Notes: generated by a model from the sequence alone, not told the origin. Positions 47,322 through 59,879 are shown, numbered from the stretch's first letter. The stretch is DNA of 64,000 bases from Chamaecyparis obtusa (GCA_027943335.1 BSBK01009265.1:124001-188000), one strand, 5' to 3'. Made by a program: numbers and translations.

Positions 47322-48430
47322 ATGGCGCACTCTTTTCCATTGTCATCTAATTGTTCTAGGAGAGCACCCAGTGCTACGGTGGTTGTTGAGATGTACAGGA
47401 TCAAAGGTCTTCCTGGAACAAGTGGGACCAAAACTAGTGGATTAGCTAGATATACCTTGAGTTGTTTAAAATCCTTAACACAAGCAATCCCAAATGAATT
47501 TGATATCTTTTCTTAGCAGGTGAGAGAAAGGATGCACCTTGTCTATGAGTTGTGACACAAATCTCTGGATGGATTGAAGCTCCCTTGCAGACTCCATAAT
47601 TGTTTCAGAGTTTTGGGAGGTGGCATCTCCAAAATAGCTTTCACCTTCTTTGGATCCACTTCTATTCCTCTGTGAGAGAAAATGTAGCCTAAGAGCTTAC
47701 CTAATTGCACACCAAAGATACACTTCTTGGGATTCAGTCGAACCTTATAATTCTCCAATTTGTCAAGGATTATGGTGAGAATAGCAATGTGTGATTCTCA
47801 TGTCTTGGATTTTCCTAAGATATCATCCACATAATCGTCCATTATCACATGAAAGAGGTCATTAAAGATGGTCTTCATGGCTCTTTGGTAGGTGGCACCT
47901 ACATTTTTTAGACCAAAGGGCATGACCTGGTAACAGAATGTATCCCAGGGTGTAGTGAATATAGTTTTATGTTGGTCCTCTGTGGAAATGTGAATCTTAT
48001 TGTATCCATAAAAGTCATCCATGAGGGACAAAATCTCATGTCTAGTAGTCAAATCCACTATGATGTCAATGTTGGGTAATGTAAAATCATCCTTAGGAAA
48101 AGTGAGATTAAGGTCTTTGAAATCAGCACAGATCTAGATACCTCCAGAAATTTTTCCTATTGGTACAATATTGGAGACCCATTCAGGATAATCAATGGGT
48201 CTGATGAATTCTGCTTTGAGCATCTTTTGTAATTCAGTTTTAACCAGAAGTGCCACTTGAGGATGCATCTTGCATAATTTTTGCTTGACAGGTTTGATTT
48301 TTGAATCCACAGCAAGATGGTGTACAACCAAGTCAGTATCAACCCCAGACATATCTTTATAAGTCCATGAAAATTTGATGTGGGCTTTCTTTAGGAATGT
48401 AGTCATGGACTCTTTTTTTGTCTCATCCAG
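47322..48430 (-). pseudogene. Reverse transcriptase and start of RNase H of element B
   Basis: On the - strand the RT reads EFIRPIDYPEWVSNIVPIGK, SLMDDFYGYNKIHI, VMPFGLKNVGATYQRAM and a YVDD box in MDDYVDDILGKS. VRLNPKKCIFGVQLGKLLGY then leads into RNase H (ALGALLEQLDDNGKECAIN), where element C cuts the frame. Stops and short gaps separate the open pieces, but all share one frame. Confidence 0.92.
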
Positions 48431-48510
48431 AGAGGCTGCAATGTAGGTGACATTCGGATCTGCTTCAGTTCCTAGATTAACTGCAACTGTATCTTCTATG
48501 AGGATAGAAT

Positions 48511-49385
48511 ATTTTTATGATGGTAATGACATGAACGGATAGTCAACTTCCCCCTCCTCTAGCACCTCAAAAAGGTTTTCACTAGAGGATACGTCCTTTA
48601 TTTTATCTTTTTCTCCATCCAAAGGTGCCTCAGAAAGGTTTTCACCCAAGGATGTTTTATCATTTTTTGAATTTTCTTTTTCTTCATTTTTGCGACTAAG
48701 GGAGTTGACTTGGATACCAAAGTAGGCTTGCTCACTGTAGTGAATCTGATGTTTATTTTCTTGGATATTTCTTAATCCGAAAAGTGCTAGAACTGCCTCA
48801 TCCAAATCACATATGTCTAATGCAGGTGGTGAGTCTTGTTGGTCCCAATCGATTAGTTCAGGATTGGTAAGGGGAAGTTCAGGCGAGCAAAGGTTGGATT
48901 GGGTGATATGGAGGATACGGGTATCAAGATCATCTTCAATGTATTGTAAAGGGACTTCAAAGAACTCTTCCTTAGTTTTTGAATCAGATTCAATCAAACA
49001 ATAGTCTTTGGCAAAGGTTTTCTCAGTTTTTATGGAACCTAGTCCTCTTCCTTGAGGGTATCCAGTTTCTTTAATGAGAGTTTTTCTTCTAGTTTCATTT
49101 TCTCTAAGGCCATTGTCATGGTATCCCATGCTTTCAACAATGGGTGTGGCCTTTATATACTTCCCTTTGGGAATGTCTGCAGGTTTATCTTCTTCCTCAT
49201 CAAATAGCAAGGAAAGAACATATGCTCCATATGTTCATCTAAAAGATATCCCCAGTGTTCAAATGTAGTTTTTTTACATTTCATGGTTTCTTTACTCTCC
49301 TTAGGGAAGAGTTGTGAAGGTTTTCATAAGTCTTGGGGGAGAGGGGGAGTTGACCAATGCACGTGGAATTTTTGAATTTGTATTC
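48511..49385 (-). pseudogene. Protease-RT linker of element B with G-patch-like motif
   Basis: A 231-codon open frame (49210-48515) carries LIKETGYPQGRGLGSIKTEK, a good G-patch-like match (~49031-49078). Two copies of a GENLSEAP-type peptide follow (LGENLSEAPLD and SSENLFEVLEEG). The DNA of both peptides forms the A4-bulge hairpin (48623-48645 and 48561-48583). The second is framed by a further perfect 7-bp stem, CCTCTAG/CTAGAGG. Confidence 0.65.
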
Positions 49386-49387
49386 TC

Positions 49388-49980
49388 CTAATCTGTGAAC
49401 CTAACTTTCTTTTCAGGCTCAGTATTCTTTTCCTGAGTAATATTTTCTTTGTACTTAACTTGTTTAGACAAATGTTCTTTAGAAGAAGTGTGTTGGATGG
49501 GGGTCTCTTGTGAAACTAGATGAAAAAATTCATTTGATGGGCAATAGTTTAATTGTTTTCCTTCCAGCCTCTTGCAATATTGAAAGGGTTCATGATCTCT
49601 TGGAATGGTTATTTTAGCTCCGTGGTGCGGGAAATTCAAACACTAGTGAAATGTGGATGGGACACCTGAGATGGCATGTATCCATGGCCTACCCAAAAGG
49701 ATATTGTAGGGTAGATCTAAATCAAGCACTTGACAAATAGTTTCAATAAGGGTTGGGCCCACTTGTAAGGGGAGTGCAATGAGACTTTTACTCACCATTT
49801 CTCTGTCATCATATGCTTTTATTGTTATTCTTTTATTTACATCAATGAGGTCCTCAGAAAGACCAATATTACAGATCATGCTTAATGTACACAAATTCAA
49901 ATCGGATCTATTGTCTATAAAGACTCTTTTAATCCAGGTGTTATGGATGGTGACTTGTATGTGCAGGGGTTTATTATGAT
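49388..49980 (-). pseudogene. Aspartic protease of element B
   Basis: KRVFIDNRSDLNLC marks the damaged active site (Asp kept, the following D(S/T)G pattern lost). It continues to LIETICQVLDLDLPYNILL and GRPWIHAISG, as in element C. The tail downstream of a stop at ~49643 is hydrophilic. Confidence 0.82.
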
Positions 49981-52050
49981 GGGGGTCAAGACCTTGAAAA
50001 TCTTTGTCAGTGAATATCAGGTGTTGTTGGGAAGCCAAATTTATGATCATCGCTTCAAATTGAGAAGCATTGATATTTTCTGAGATGCGAGACTCCGTTA
50101 GGGCATTCTCAAGGACCTCTTTGTGAATGGGGGATGTTTGCAGAAGCTCTAGTATGGTTATATGTGCAGGGGTCTTCTTCAATTGTGAAACCATGTCATA
50201 ACATGATGCAAGTTGTGTCGAGGTAGATGGTGTAGCGGTTGGATCGACAACAGGTGGATTGGGAGCAACTTTTACAGTCATACGAGGGTAGTAGGTAGTG
50301 ACATTAAAATCCGCACTCTTTAAAGTCAATGTATTTACATCACCATCATCAATCAAATCTTGTACAAAATGATGAAATTTCATACATTTTTTAATCTCAT
50401 GCCCTTTAATGCAATGATAATCATAGTATTCATTATCCTTATACCAGTTGGGTTTTGGTTGATTTTCATTAGAAGGCCTAGTGTTAGGGTAAACCATCAT
50501 CCCTTGATCGACTAAACATCGAAAGATAACATCAAGAGAATCCACCAGCTGTGTAAATTGTCTTCATTGTTGTTGTCAGTTTTTATTGTTGTTGTTTCCA
50601 TTATATCGTAAAAATAGAGAGCCACGATAACCAGATCCTTGATTCTTATTCTGGTTATTCAAGTTATTCTGATTGCTTTGATTATTTTGATTGTTCTGAT
50701 TATTGTTCTAATTGTGATTGTTTTGATCATTGTTGTTGTGATTGCCTTGGTTATTGTTGTTGGATGCTTGAACATTTTGAACATGTTTAGCATCTATCAA
50801 TCCATCATTAACAACACCTTTTTTTTGGGCCAGAACTTAGGTTTATCATTAGTGTTGTTAGATGAATTAGGGGTATAGTGCTTGATTGCTCCTTTCATCA
50901 AAATTTCATCTTCAATAGACTTCCCCTTTTTAATGAGTGCCTCAAAGGAATTTGGGACAGCCATCTTCATCTGGAATGACATTTCTATAACCAAATTCTT
51001 AGTAAATATATTGACTAGATTTAAATCTGGGATTTTCCAAGGCATGTGATTGGCAAGATGTCACCATCTTTGGAGAAAATTGGCAAAGGTTTCTCTATTT
51101 CTTTGTTTCATGTTATACAAGTCATTGAGTGATGCTTGATGTTCAATGTTATAAGAGTATTGTGTAACGAATTTCTCAATGAGCTCATGGAAGGTAGAGA
51201 TGGAACTAGGAGGGAGACTCAATAGCCACTCCAAGGTTGGTCTACCAAGACTTTTAGTAAAGATTATTACGATAAAATGATCATTGTGGGAGACCTCTTG
51301 AGCTGCTACATAAAATTATTTGACATGTTGCGCAGGGCATGAGTCTCCTTTGTATTGATCAAATTTTGGAATTTCAAAATTGGTGGGGAATGGTTGAAGA
51401 GTGATTGATTTTTCAAAGGGATAAGGACATATCTCTATGAAAGAGAATTCCTTCTTCCCGCCTTTCTGCATAGCAATCATCATACCTTTGAGCTCGTCAA
51501 TTTTTTGGACTAGTTCAGGAGGATTATTAGTAGTGATTGTGTGGGCTTGATGTGTTCCTCCTCTTGATGATGCATTATGTCCTCCAAGAGGGGGAAGATT
51601 AGTGTTATGTCATTGATTGGTGTTGTTCATATGTGCAGAATTTTGATTTTTTAGGACCACACTAGGCTTTGAGAAAATGGAAGTCGAGCGTCATCTTGAG
51701 GACCCTAGTTGTTTCTCAGGTCTGCGACCCACATTTAAGTCATCATTACTCGCCCCAGTATTTGAGTTAGGCTTGTTTAAAATTTTTCATATTTGTTCAA
51801 GTGTATCATGGGAAGGTTGATTTGTATTGTCATATGTTGATGGCATGACGGGTGCTACCTTTCCTTTTTTTGTTCGAATCAAGTTATTCTCAAGCAAGGT
51901 TTCATCAAAATTATTAGGGAGTGTAACACCCCTTTGAATAAGATTCATGAAGATATTAGAAATTTTGGCTTGGATTAAGTCTTCCACTAAGATTAAGTTG
52001 TGATGCAGGAGCATCTCGGGCCTTGAGAAATCTTGCATCACCAAAAACAT
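49981..52050 (-). pseudogene. Gag of element B
   Basis: From 52050 (MFLVMQDFSRPEMLLHHN) the frame runs, with stops, through IEICPYPFEKSITLQPFP, KSLGRPTLEWLL and FHELIEKFVTQYSYNIEHQ, the capsid-like core also seen in C. A frameshift near 50.6-50.8 kb leads to the nucleocapsid part with YHCIKGHEIKKC, a variant knuckle that has lost its first Cys. An Asn-rich low-complexity stretch, on + a GTTATTGTTGTTG tract at 50570-50770, lies between. Confidence 0.82.
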
Positions 52051-55000
52051 TTTATGTTCATGTACATGTTTGATGTTTATTTAGTATCCATTGTTGTTGT
52101 TGGTTTCATGCTTTGTGAAGTTAATGTAGTGTAGTGGACCTATTATTCAGCACTATCCTAAGATCACAGGTCCTAATTCTTTCAGATTTGGGAGTTAGCT
52201 TCATTTTCCTCGAGTATCAATTTCTGCTAGTTTCGCTCATGAAATGTGTGTTATTTTTCCTTGTGCGGTTCCGTACGGAAAAATTGGATCTTGCACGGTT
52301 GGGGATATGTTCTTGGCTCATGTGTGGACCTAAATCAATCTTTGCATCATGTTTTGTTATTTCTATCTTTAGTTTTGGTATCTCTCGTTAGGCTGGACCT
52401 ATAATGTAATTAATACCTGACTGGTTGACTTGTGGCTTAGCTAGTTATATATTGAGAGCCTTGGTTGATGTAGAGTATCATAATAGAAGTGTTATGATAG
52501 AAGAGTAGTAGATAAGAGTTGAGTAGAATCAAATTGGATCCTGCAAGATCTTGCAAATCAAATGTGTTATCTGATATTGTAATAGCAAAGCTAGTGGTTT
52601 GCATAATTGGAGACAAGGAGATTGCTTGGAGGCTTGCAAGCTTAAGTTTAGATCTACCTTAGTGTTTCCATCAGTTGCTGATGTGTTTTAGAGCTGGACT
52701 AGCTAGGAGATTACTAAGATACTTTGTAATTTCATTGTATAAGGCCGAAACCCAGAAGGCCTTACAGTCGGGCATGTTGAATGAAATTATGTTTTGAAGC
52801 ATTATATTGTTGAATTCTGTTGTGCTTATTGTTGTTATAGTTGTTGGTGTAGGTTTGGACCATCCATTATTGGATCCTCCACCCCTGCCCTGCATCAAGT
52901 TGTTAGGATCATCAAAGGACTCCTTAGCTCATGGATTGGCACTGACACTTTCGGGTATGACTGTTTCAGATTCCATGTGTGGTTCTTCTTCATCATTAAG
53001 GTCTTCCTACTAGACAGCCTCCTGATCATTATCCATGGCTAGATGTTCTTGTCTTAACTTTTCTTGTGATCGGGTAAGTACCATGCACAGGTGACCTTAG
53101 AAGTGTTGGATCGAAGAAATATGAATGATTGATGATGGATGATGAAGAAAAGAAAGGGTTTGGTGAACTAGGACAAACTTGGACTAACTTTGGATTGAAT
53201 TGCGAGGAATAAGCCTTGATGATTGATTGGATTGATTGGATTAGATTGGATTAATTGATTGGGGATTAGATTGATTGATGAGATTGGATTAAAGAGGAAC
53301 TAAGCCTCAAAGATTGGTGTGATTTAAAGGTTTGGAACAAACCTAGGTGAAACAAGACCTTGTGATTATGCAAACATAGGATTGGATTTGATTTAAAGCC
53401 TTCTCTTATTTGGGTGATAGACTGATGATCCCCAAACAAAATATGACTGGATTAGGACTACTAGAGAAAGACTCAGTTATCAAAGTAGCCATGGATTAAT
53501 GTTTTCTTTGATTTAAGGTCTATGAGACACTATAGGAACGATTCTTTCACCCTATTGCTTGATGAAGGTGTGAAAGATGGATTGATTTAATTTTGATTTA
53601 AAGCCCAAGATTCTGATTAATGCTCCTAATGTTTCAGAAGGTGAATGGAGGAAGAGGTGTTAAAATATGAGAAGGAAATGAATGACTTGAAGGAGAGTGA
53701 AGGTCGATGGTACTTAATCATAAGATTCCCATGTGACAAAGGTCATGTTCACTTTGTTTTTGGCAATGAAATTATCAACCCAATTGTTATAGGTGATTTT
53801 ATCGGATTTCTATATAGCCTCTAGAAAGTTTTGAATGGATTTTGAATAAGACTCGTTGGTTTTAGTCTTCTAATCAGCGGTTGTATTCTCTCTATGAACT
53901 CGTGTGATAGAGAGTTTTTCTTTCTTGTGTTTTCCTAAATCGGTCATGTCTTGAGAAAATATCGATTTTGATGGGGTAAATCAATGTTTCACATCAAATG
54001 TTTTGAAGGGCTTCTGAGGAATCAATTTTTAGGTGTTTTGGCCAAATCAGATTGCTCATTGTTTTTGGGTGGAGATGACTTTTCTCAGACGCAGAAGACA
54101 ATCTGTGGAGACAACAATGCTAGGTCGAAGACGATAGTCTGCAGAGACGACAATACCAAGTCGAACACGACAATCTAATATTCATAGTATTTTTCACAGA
54201 ATTTGATTAGTCAAATGTTTAATTTGATTTTTGTTAATTTATTCAATGGAAAGAACTGATCTTCACACATACATCAAACTTTTGGATTACAAGCACGTTT
54301 GTTGAAAACAGTCCTGCAAGGGACAAAGAAACTTTGTGGGGTTCAAGTGTATGGGTTTGTTTTGCAATGAAAGTAACAAGCACACTTTTTATCCCTAGAA
54401 GGAGATTGGCTGAGATTGAAAATCGTTGCTCACTGACTTAGGAACACACCCAAGAACTCCTCAGAATACAGCCATCACCAAGCACGCAATGGCCCCATTC
54501 ATGATGTCATATTATCAAAGTGTTAACGTTGAAGGGGGATCGATATGGTGAGTGTCTTGGGGAGATTACTATTCTCCTTGCATGCAGATTATCAACCTTT
54601 CAGAGGTGAACCAGCTAGCCACTATTATATAGCTTCTAGTAAGGATCTTCGTTCGAACACACCCTTTGTGTTCGCGCAAGCGCGACTAGGACATATAGCC
54701 CCATAAAGAACCTTGACACAAATAGTCACATAAACATGATTTAGACCGTGAGGCCCTACTAAGTGTTAGGTGAGAGTTGTGTATAAGCTCAAATGTCGTC
54801 TAGCTTTTGAGGCTTTAACCCCCAAAAAAAAAAATCATTAATGTGAGTTGGAGTGGTGGGCTAACACCTCATTCTCACGTGGGTCATTCCCGAGAGCTTT
54901 TTACCTCACCAACAGGTCCATCTAAAGGATTAAATAAAAATGCATGGATTGGCCACAAAAGAGTCTGGATTTTTTATTTTCCCTCAAGGAGAAATGAGCA

Positions 55001-55872
55001 TAATCTCCTATCCAACGTGGTTTTCTCCCAAACACACCAAACACACTTGTTCTTTTCCAAGGTCCCTATTAAAGTACGATGCCAAACGTGTCTAGTTTTT
55101 TTATTGTCTCAAAGAGACAAGAGCATAATCCCCTACCACTTAGCAAAACACTACAAGTGAACCTTCGTTAAATGCCTAAGAAAAAAATAAATTAATGAAG
55201 ACATAATGTTTATTCGTATCTCCTAGGCAACTTGTAAAACAAAAATGTGAGTAGTTTGATGTTTGTATGAATCTTCTGTCAACGTCCTGCAACACACAAT
55301 ATTCTAGTAATTTGGAATTTTCAATCTTCAAATTCAGTGTGCTGCAAAAAACCAAATAAGTTAGCAGAAAAATGTGCAGATGCTAATACCAGGTGGCAGA
55401 TGACAATCTGCACAAACGACAGTCAACTATCGTATACAACAGTCAAAATCATAGACGACGGTGTGCAATGGAAAACAAAAATTAAAACAGTTATACCTAA
55501 CAAGTGGCGGTATGGTTTTTCAAAAATGTAGACGATAGAGTACAGTCATAGACGACAGAGAACCTACACAGACGACAATAATAAATAAAGTCAGCTTTAT
55601 AATATTTTAAAATGATTTTGGAAATAATTTGCTAGCATTTAGTTCTATAAAAATAGTGCTCTGACAGAAACCTGAGAGTTAAAATTTTAAAATCTTCCAA
55701 AAAACACTTTTAAATGTTAAAAAATTAAGTCTAGGCAAAGTTGAAAGTCCCCAGGCGCAGACGCCAAACTGTACAGACGATAGTTCCAGGGCGGAGATGC
55801 CAATGTGTGACAATTTTTGAGAGTTGCGAGAAATGAAAGAAAGATGGAAAAAAATGAGTTTAGACAGGGACG
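52051..55872 (-). other. Long 5' leader of element B
   Basis: About 3.8 kb separates gag from the primer site. I find no conserved frame. A GATTGATTGGATT simple repeat occurs at 53215-53300. AGACGACAAT-type motif arrays lie at 54075-54180, 55378-55590 and 55755-55815, matching the array in the antisense-gene intron at 14320-14585. Confidence 0.6.
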
Positions 55873-55892
55873 TGGGTCCCACCGGGTGTGCC
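55873..55892 (-). other. Primer binding site of element B
   Basis: TGGCACACCCGGTGGGACCC on the - strand, four bases from the LTR. It is a diverged form of the TGGCGCCCACCGTGGGACCC site of element C. Confidence 0.82.
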
Positions 55893-55896
55893 AAAA

Positions 55897-57085
55897 TGTA
55901 TGTGATGAAATATTTCCTATTGGGAGCAAGCTAAAATATTCAAACATTAGCAATAAACATGTTATTCAAATATAAACTTAACATTTAATAAAACTTGCAA
56001 AAAAACTAACTAAGAAGTTTTCTCCACAACTTCTGATGAGCAATAAGAAAATGCACCCAAGATTTGTTTGATTTTAGCTCTTAGAGAATATGTGGATGTG
56101 CTTTCCCAACACAATATTTAAATCCCACTATGATTAGCAAATGATAAATGCAAGAATAAAACTACCAACTACCATGGAAATAGCATCGAATAAGCTCAAG
56201 GACTAGTTATGAAGAACTAGCTTCAAGCATTCAGTATTCTAACATGAAACTATTCTACCATTAATGCAAGGAGCTACCAAATATGTTAGATAAACAATAA
56301 ATACAAGAAAACTCTAAGACTATGCTAGCATGATAACTCCAATGCAAAAATAATTGATGAATTACTCTTGGCAGGACTCCTATTTATAGGATTTTGGAAG
56401 GATAGGTTGAGGTGGATCACATTTGGCATCCACATAGGTGCCACATGAAGGATACATAAGCCATGCAAGAGTCCAAGTTTGCTCACACATGTGTGAGCAA
56501 CTTGAGATGTGATGGTTCAATGTGTACTTCAAGTACACATGTGTAAGGTGTAAGAGAAAACATCCACTTTCATGTTTTCAGAATGTGTAAGAGGTGTCAT
56601 CAAGGTTGTAAGAAACCTTGTTGGAGCTTTTTTGGATTATTTTGAAAATGTAATTTTTGGAAATTTTCTCACTCATGTGTGAGCAAATAATTAAAGCTAA
56701 TGGGTGTAGGAATCCAAAAATTAGCTTACTTAACCTTAGTTAAGTAAGAAGTAGGTCTATTTGTTGAGAGTGATGTGTGTAGGGTAGGATCTAGGTTCAA
56801 ATTTAGGATTAATTAAATTAAAAATTAAACAAATCATGGTTTAGAAGAACAATGGAATGTGAAGGGATTTAAATAAATTAGAATTTATCTAACAAGGGTT
56901 TATGTGGGGAAAGGGTATTAAATAAAATTTAATACACTTGCAAGAGAGGTATTTAAATTTTTTATTTAAATACTATAGAATAATGAGTCAAATTTGATTA
57001 AATAAATTTAATTAAATAAGAAAGAGGAATATAGCTGAAATAATTAAATAATTATAACGTTATGGGACAATTTTAAGCATCTACA
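55897..57085 (-). mobile_element. 5' LTR of element B
   Basis: 1189 bp, partner of 12605-13810. TATA motif at 56381-56388 (- strand). A 22-bp perfect palindrome (TTTGCTCACACA half site) lies at 56479-56500. A second one near 56664-56688 has a mismatch. Confidence 0.92.
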
Positions 57086-57956
57086 ATAGTTCACAGGTGC
57101 AATTTGAATGCATCTTTTAGCACTATTTCAGTTTGTCTGCTCCAAAATGAGGTGTAAAAACCAAGTTTGTTGTCAATGCATTTTCCTTGCTTGGCGTAGA
57201 TAAGATTTGAGGAATAGGGGCATGCTTTATTTCACAAAATTCTTGAAAAATTATGGTCTTATGGTTGCAATGATTGCATAAACAGCACACAATAAATTTG
57301 AATAACGGTTTTAGAAATTTTTAGGCATCTTCAATCCTTTGCCCACAACCTACGTTAGTGTTTTCCTTGGTTGTACAAGTTGTGAAACTTTGGAACAGTA
57401 TTGACATCCATCAAAGCATAATGGCATGGGGGTTTTTGTCAGACATTAACAATGAAATTCTTTGCCAAATGTGTTACATATTGTGGGAGATATGGAACAG
57501 GGTATGTGGATTTTTTCAAGAGTTACAGTTGGAAACACCATGGATGTCCAAGCTCGCAGGAATAGAGTCTGGTCAATTTTGAAAAGCCAACAAAGTACAT
57601 GAATGTTTGACAAGATGGATCAATGGGATTTGTTAAAAAATTGTCATGGAATTGACAAGTGTAATGTCAAGTTGGACAACCTTCATCAATGTTTTCTTGG
57701 TCTGGGCACATAGAAATATGTAAAGTGAAAGGATGCTGTGGAAAATTACTAGAGACAGTAAAAGACTTTCACATGAAGATGAGACGTGAGCAAAAATGAT
57801 TATAAAGTTAAAATTGTGTATGAAGAAAATGTTAATGAAATACAATTTTAAACAGCAACAGTATTCTGCAACGGTATAGTGATAAAATTATTTTCACTAA
57901 AAGGTAGTGAAATGTGTTCATTTGAGCATCAAGTGAATTATGATTTTCTTCATTGG
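57086..57956. other. Unassigned DNA between elements B and E
   Basis: This should be the continuation of the DNA left of 12605. A 74-codon + frame (57358-57582) contains MCYILWEIWNRVCGFFQ, without a family match. No gene is called. Confidence 0.5.
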
Positions 57957-59879
57957 TGTTAGTAAACAGATTTGCACTTCAAAAATACCAACACAAACTG
58001 ACTCATAATGCCCAAATGAAAGTACAAATGCTACTAACAGTTGGATAGATTATCATGGAATTGATAATCTTCCTCTAAATTGAGAAGTACAGCTCCCTCT
58101 TGAGATTTATAATGAATTAAACAACTGGATATGTCTTTAACCAGAAGACACAAAGGCAGCCTAACATTTACCCATCAACATGGGAAAAATGTGATTAACA
58201 GATTTAAAAGCTTAGAAAGAAATGAATGAATGACCAATAGATCGCTCATCTAATCTCCCTAAAACAAAGAAGTAAAGGAGAATTTAACATCTTGTACTAC
58301 ATTTATTATTCTAGAAAAGAGAGGCAAAACAACATCTAAGAATGACTGGAATCACCCATAGATTTATTTCAATCAGAAAATCATACACCAAAATCTATAG
58401 ATTTAGATATACAAAATCTATTTTATTCTTAGATGCTTAATATAATGACCAACTAATCATCATATATTTGCACAAAAAGACTAGCTCTACAAAAACAAAA
58501 ATGAAATATAAATTCTCTTTCAATCCTCTGCTATAAATACAGAATTCAGAAAATGATCTCCCTCTCCATGTTGTCAACTGACTACTGGAAAAAAAGAACC
58601 CCTGCTTCATCAAAAAATTCCCCTAAATAATCATCAGCCTCGCAACCGTTTCAATAACTGTTTCTTGGATACTTTCACCATGTTCTTTCACTTCCCGTAA
58701 CTTTTCAATTTTATCCTGTAACTGATTCTGAAAATAGTTTACATTCATTCCGAAAGTTTTTCTTTTTTTTAGATCATGATATCTTTATAAACTATTGATT
58801 TTAAAGTTTATAAAGATATAGCTTAACATATTAAATGATAATTGGGCAAGTGGCATTTGAATATGTCAAACCAAAAATTAAAACATTTTAATGCTGGGCG
58901 GACGAAAATATTTCTGGCATAAAAAATGGGTCTCCATGTGGGGGGCATAACGTTTTATTCCACCGTTGGATCGAGCTAAATTTCAGATATGTGGTCTAAA
59001 ACCTAGTTATTTGAATTATGATCGAAGCAATTTCAAAAATGAGATCCTAATAAAAAGTTATTAATTACTTAATTTGGGTATGTAAAACTGTCATGAAATC
59101 CGACTTGATACAAGTTGTAAGTGCATGGCTGCACATTCACAGTTTGTAATTCTTCCTTTAGACTGTCTAAAAATGGTTGATTGATGACCTTAGAGGAAGC
59201 ATAAAACTATCTTTCATAAAATTCTTGGACCCCATATCTTATTGCTTGAAAACATTGATTGCATCTGAGATATCTGTCACTAAAGATGCATTTTGTAAGT
59301 GATTACAATTCATCAGTTGAAAGATTATTATGTAGAACTTTGTTAACCCAAGCTTTTGATTGTATGTCCGCCATATAAAATATATCACTCACTTTTGGAA
59401 TTCAAACTTATGAGCCACAAACTCTGCAATTTCAACTTTTGAAAATGAACCTGTACTTTTGAACTATGTGAACACGAATCATCCTGCCATTGAACTTTGA
59501 ACTTTGAACTGAGTGAACATGAATCATCGTGGCATTGAACTTTGAACTTTGAACTAAGAAGGTTAAAAATTTAGGTTCAATATGTCATTATCCTTTGGAA
59601 TAAAAACTTGAACTCGATCTGAATGCTTGAAATTGAAACACTGCCCCTTAGTACATTTACAAAGAAATGAAGCATCATAAAAGGCATGGACTGGCTAACA
59701 CCCAAGGCTTGTTACAATTTACATCCGATGGTTGAACCTTGAACTTTGAACTAAAATAGTTCAAGATTTGTAGTTCAATGGGAAGACCGACTTTGCAACA
59801 CATGTCACTTACTTCACATAACTCAAAAGAAAGAAAACCACGGAAGCCAATAAATGATGAGCAAGAAAAGGTGGTAACA
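57957..59879 (-). mobile_element. 3' LTR of element E
   Basis: Reads TGTTACC...CTAACA on the - strand, with intact TG/CA ends. By eye ~96% identical to the other LTR over ~270 bp. It holds a 14-bp hairpin (58779-58819) and TTGAACTTTGAAC repeats near 59490-59560. TATAAATA on the + strand at ~58530 is antisense to gag. Confidence 0.92.
58779..58819. other. 14-bp perfect inverted repeat in LTR E
   Basis: ATATCTTTATAAAC (58779-58792) pairs with its exact complement at 58806-58819 across a 13-nt loop. The other LTR keeps it without change at 62834-62874. Confidence 0.75.

Larger units (their letters stand above)
12605..57085 (-). mobile_element. Element B: Tat-lineage Ty3/gypsy retrotransposon, split by element C
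   Basis: LTRs at 12605-13810 and 55897-57085 bracket a - strand gag-PR-RT-RH-aRH-IN order, with an antisense PMD gene before the 3' LTR. Without the 26.4-kb insertion of C the element is ~18 kb. The flanking 5-mers, ACAAT (12600-12604) and ATAGT (57086-57090), match at three of five positions and differ by two transitions, as expected of an old target duplication. The second RNase H and the lack of a chromodomain after integrase point to the Tat branch. The frames carry many stops, so B cannot move by itself. Confidence 0.9.

Noticed and set aside
58525..58545. TATAAATA on the + strand as evidence that element E is a + strand element
   Set aside because: The gag and the primer-like site read on the - strand, and the gag starts next to the right LTR. 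The TATA is either chance or an antisense promoter.
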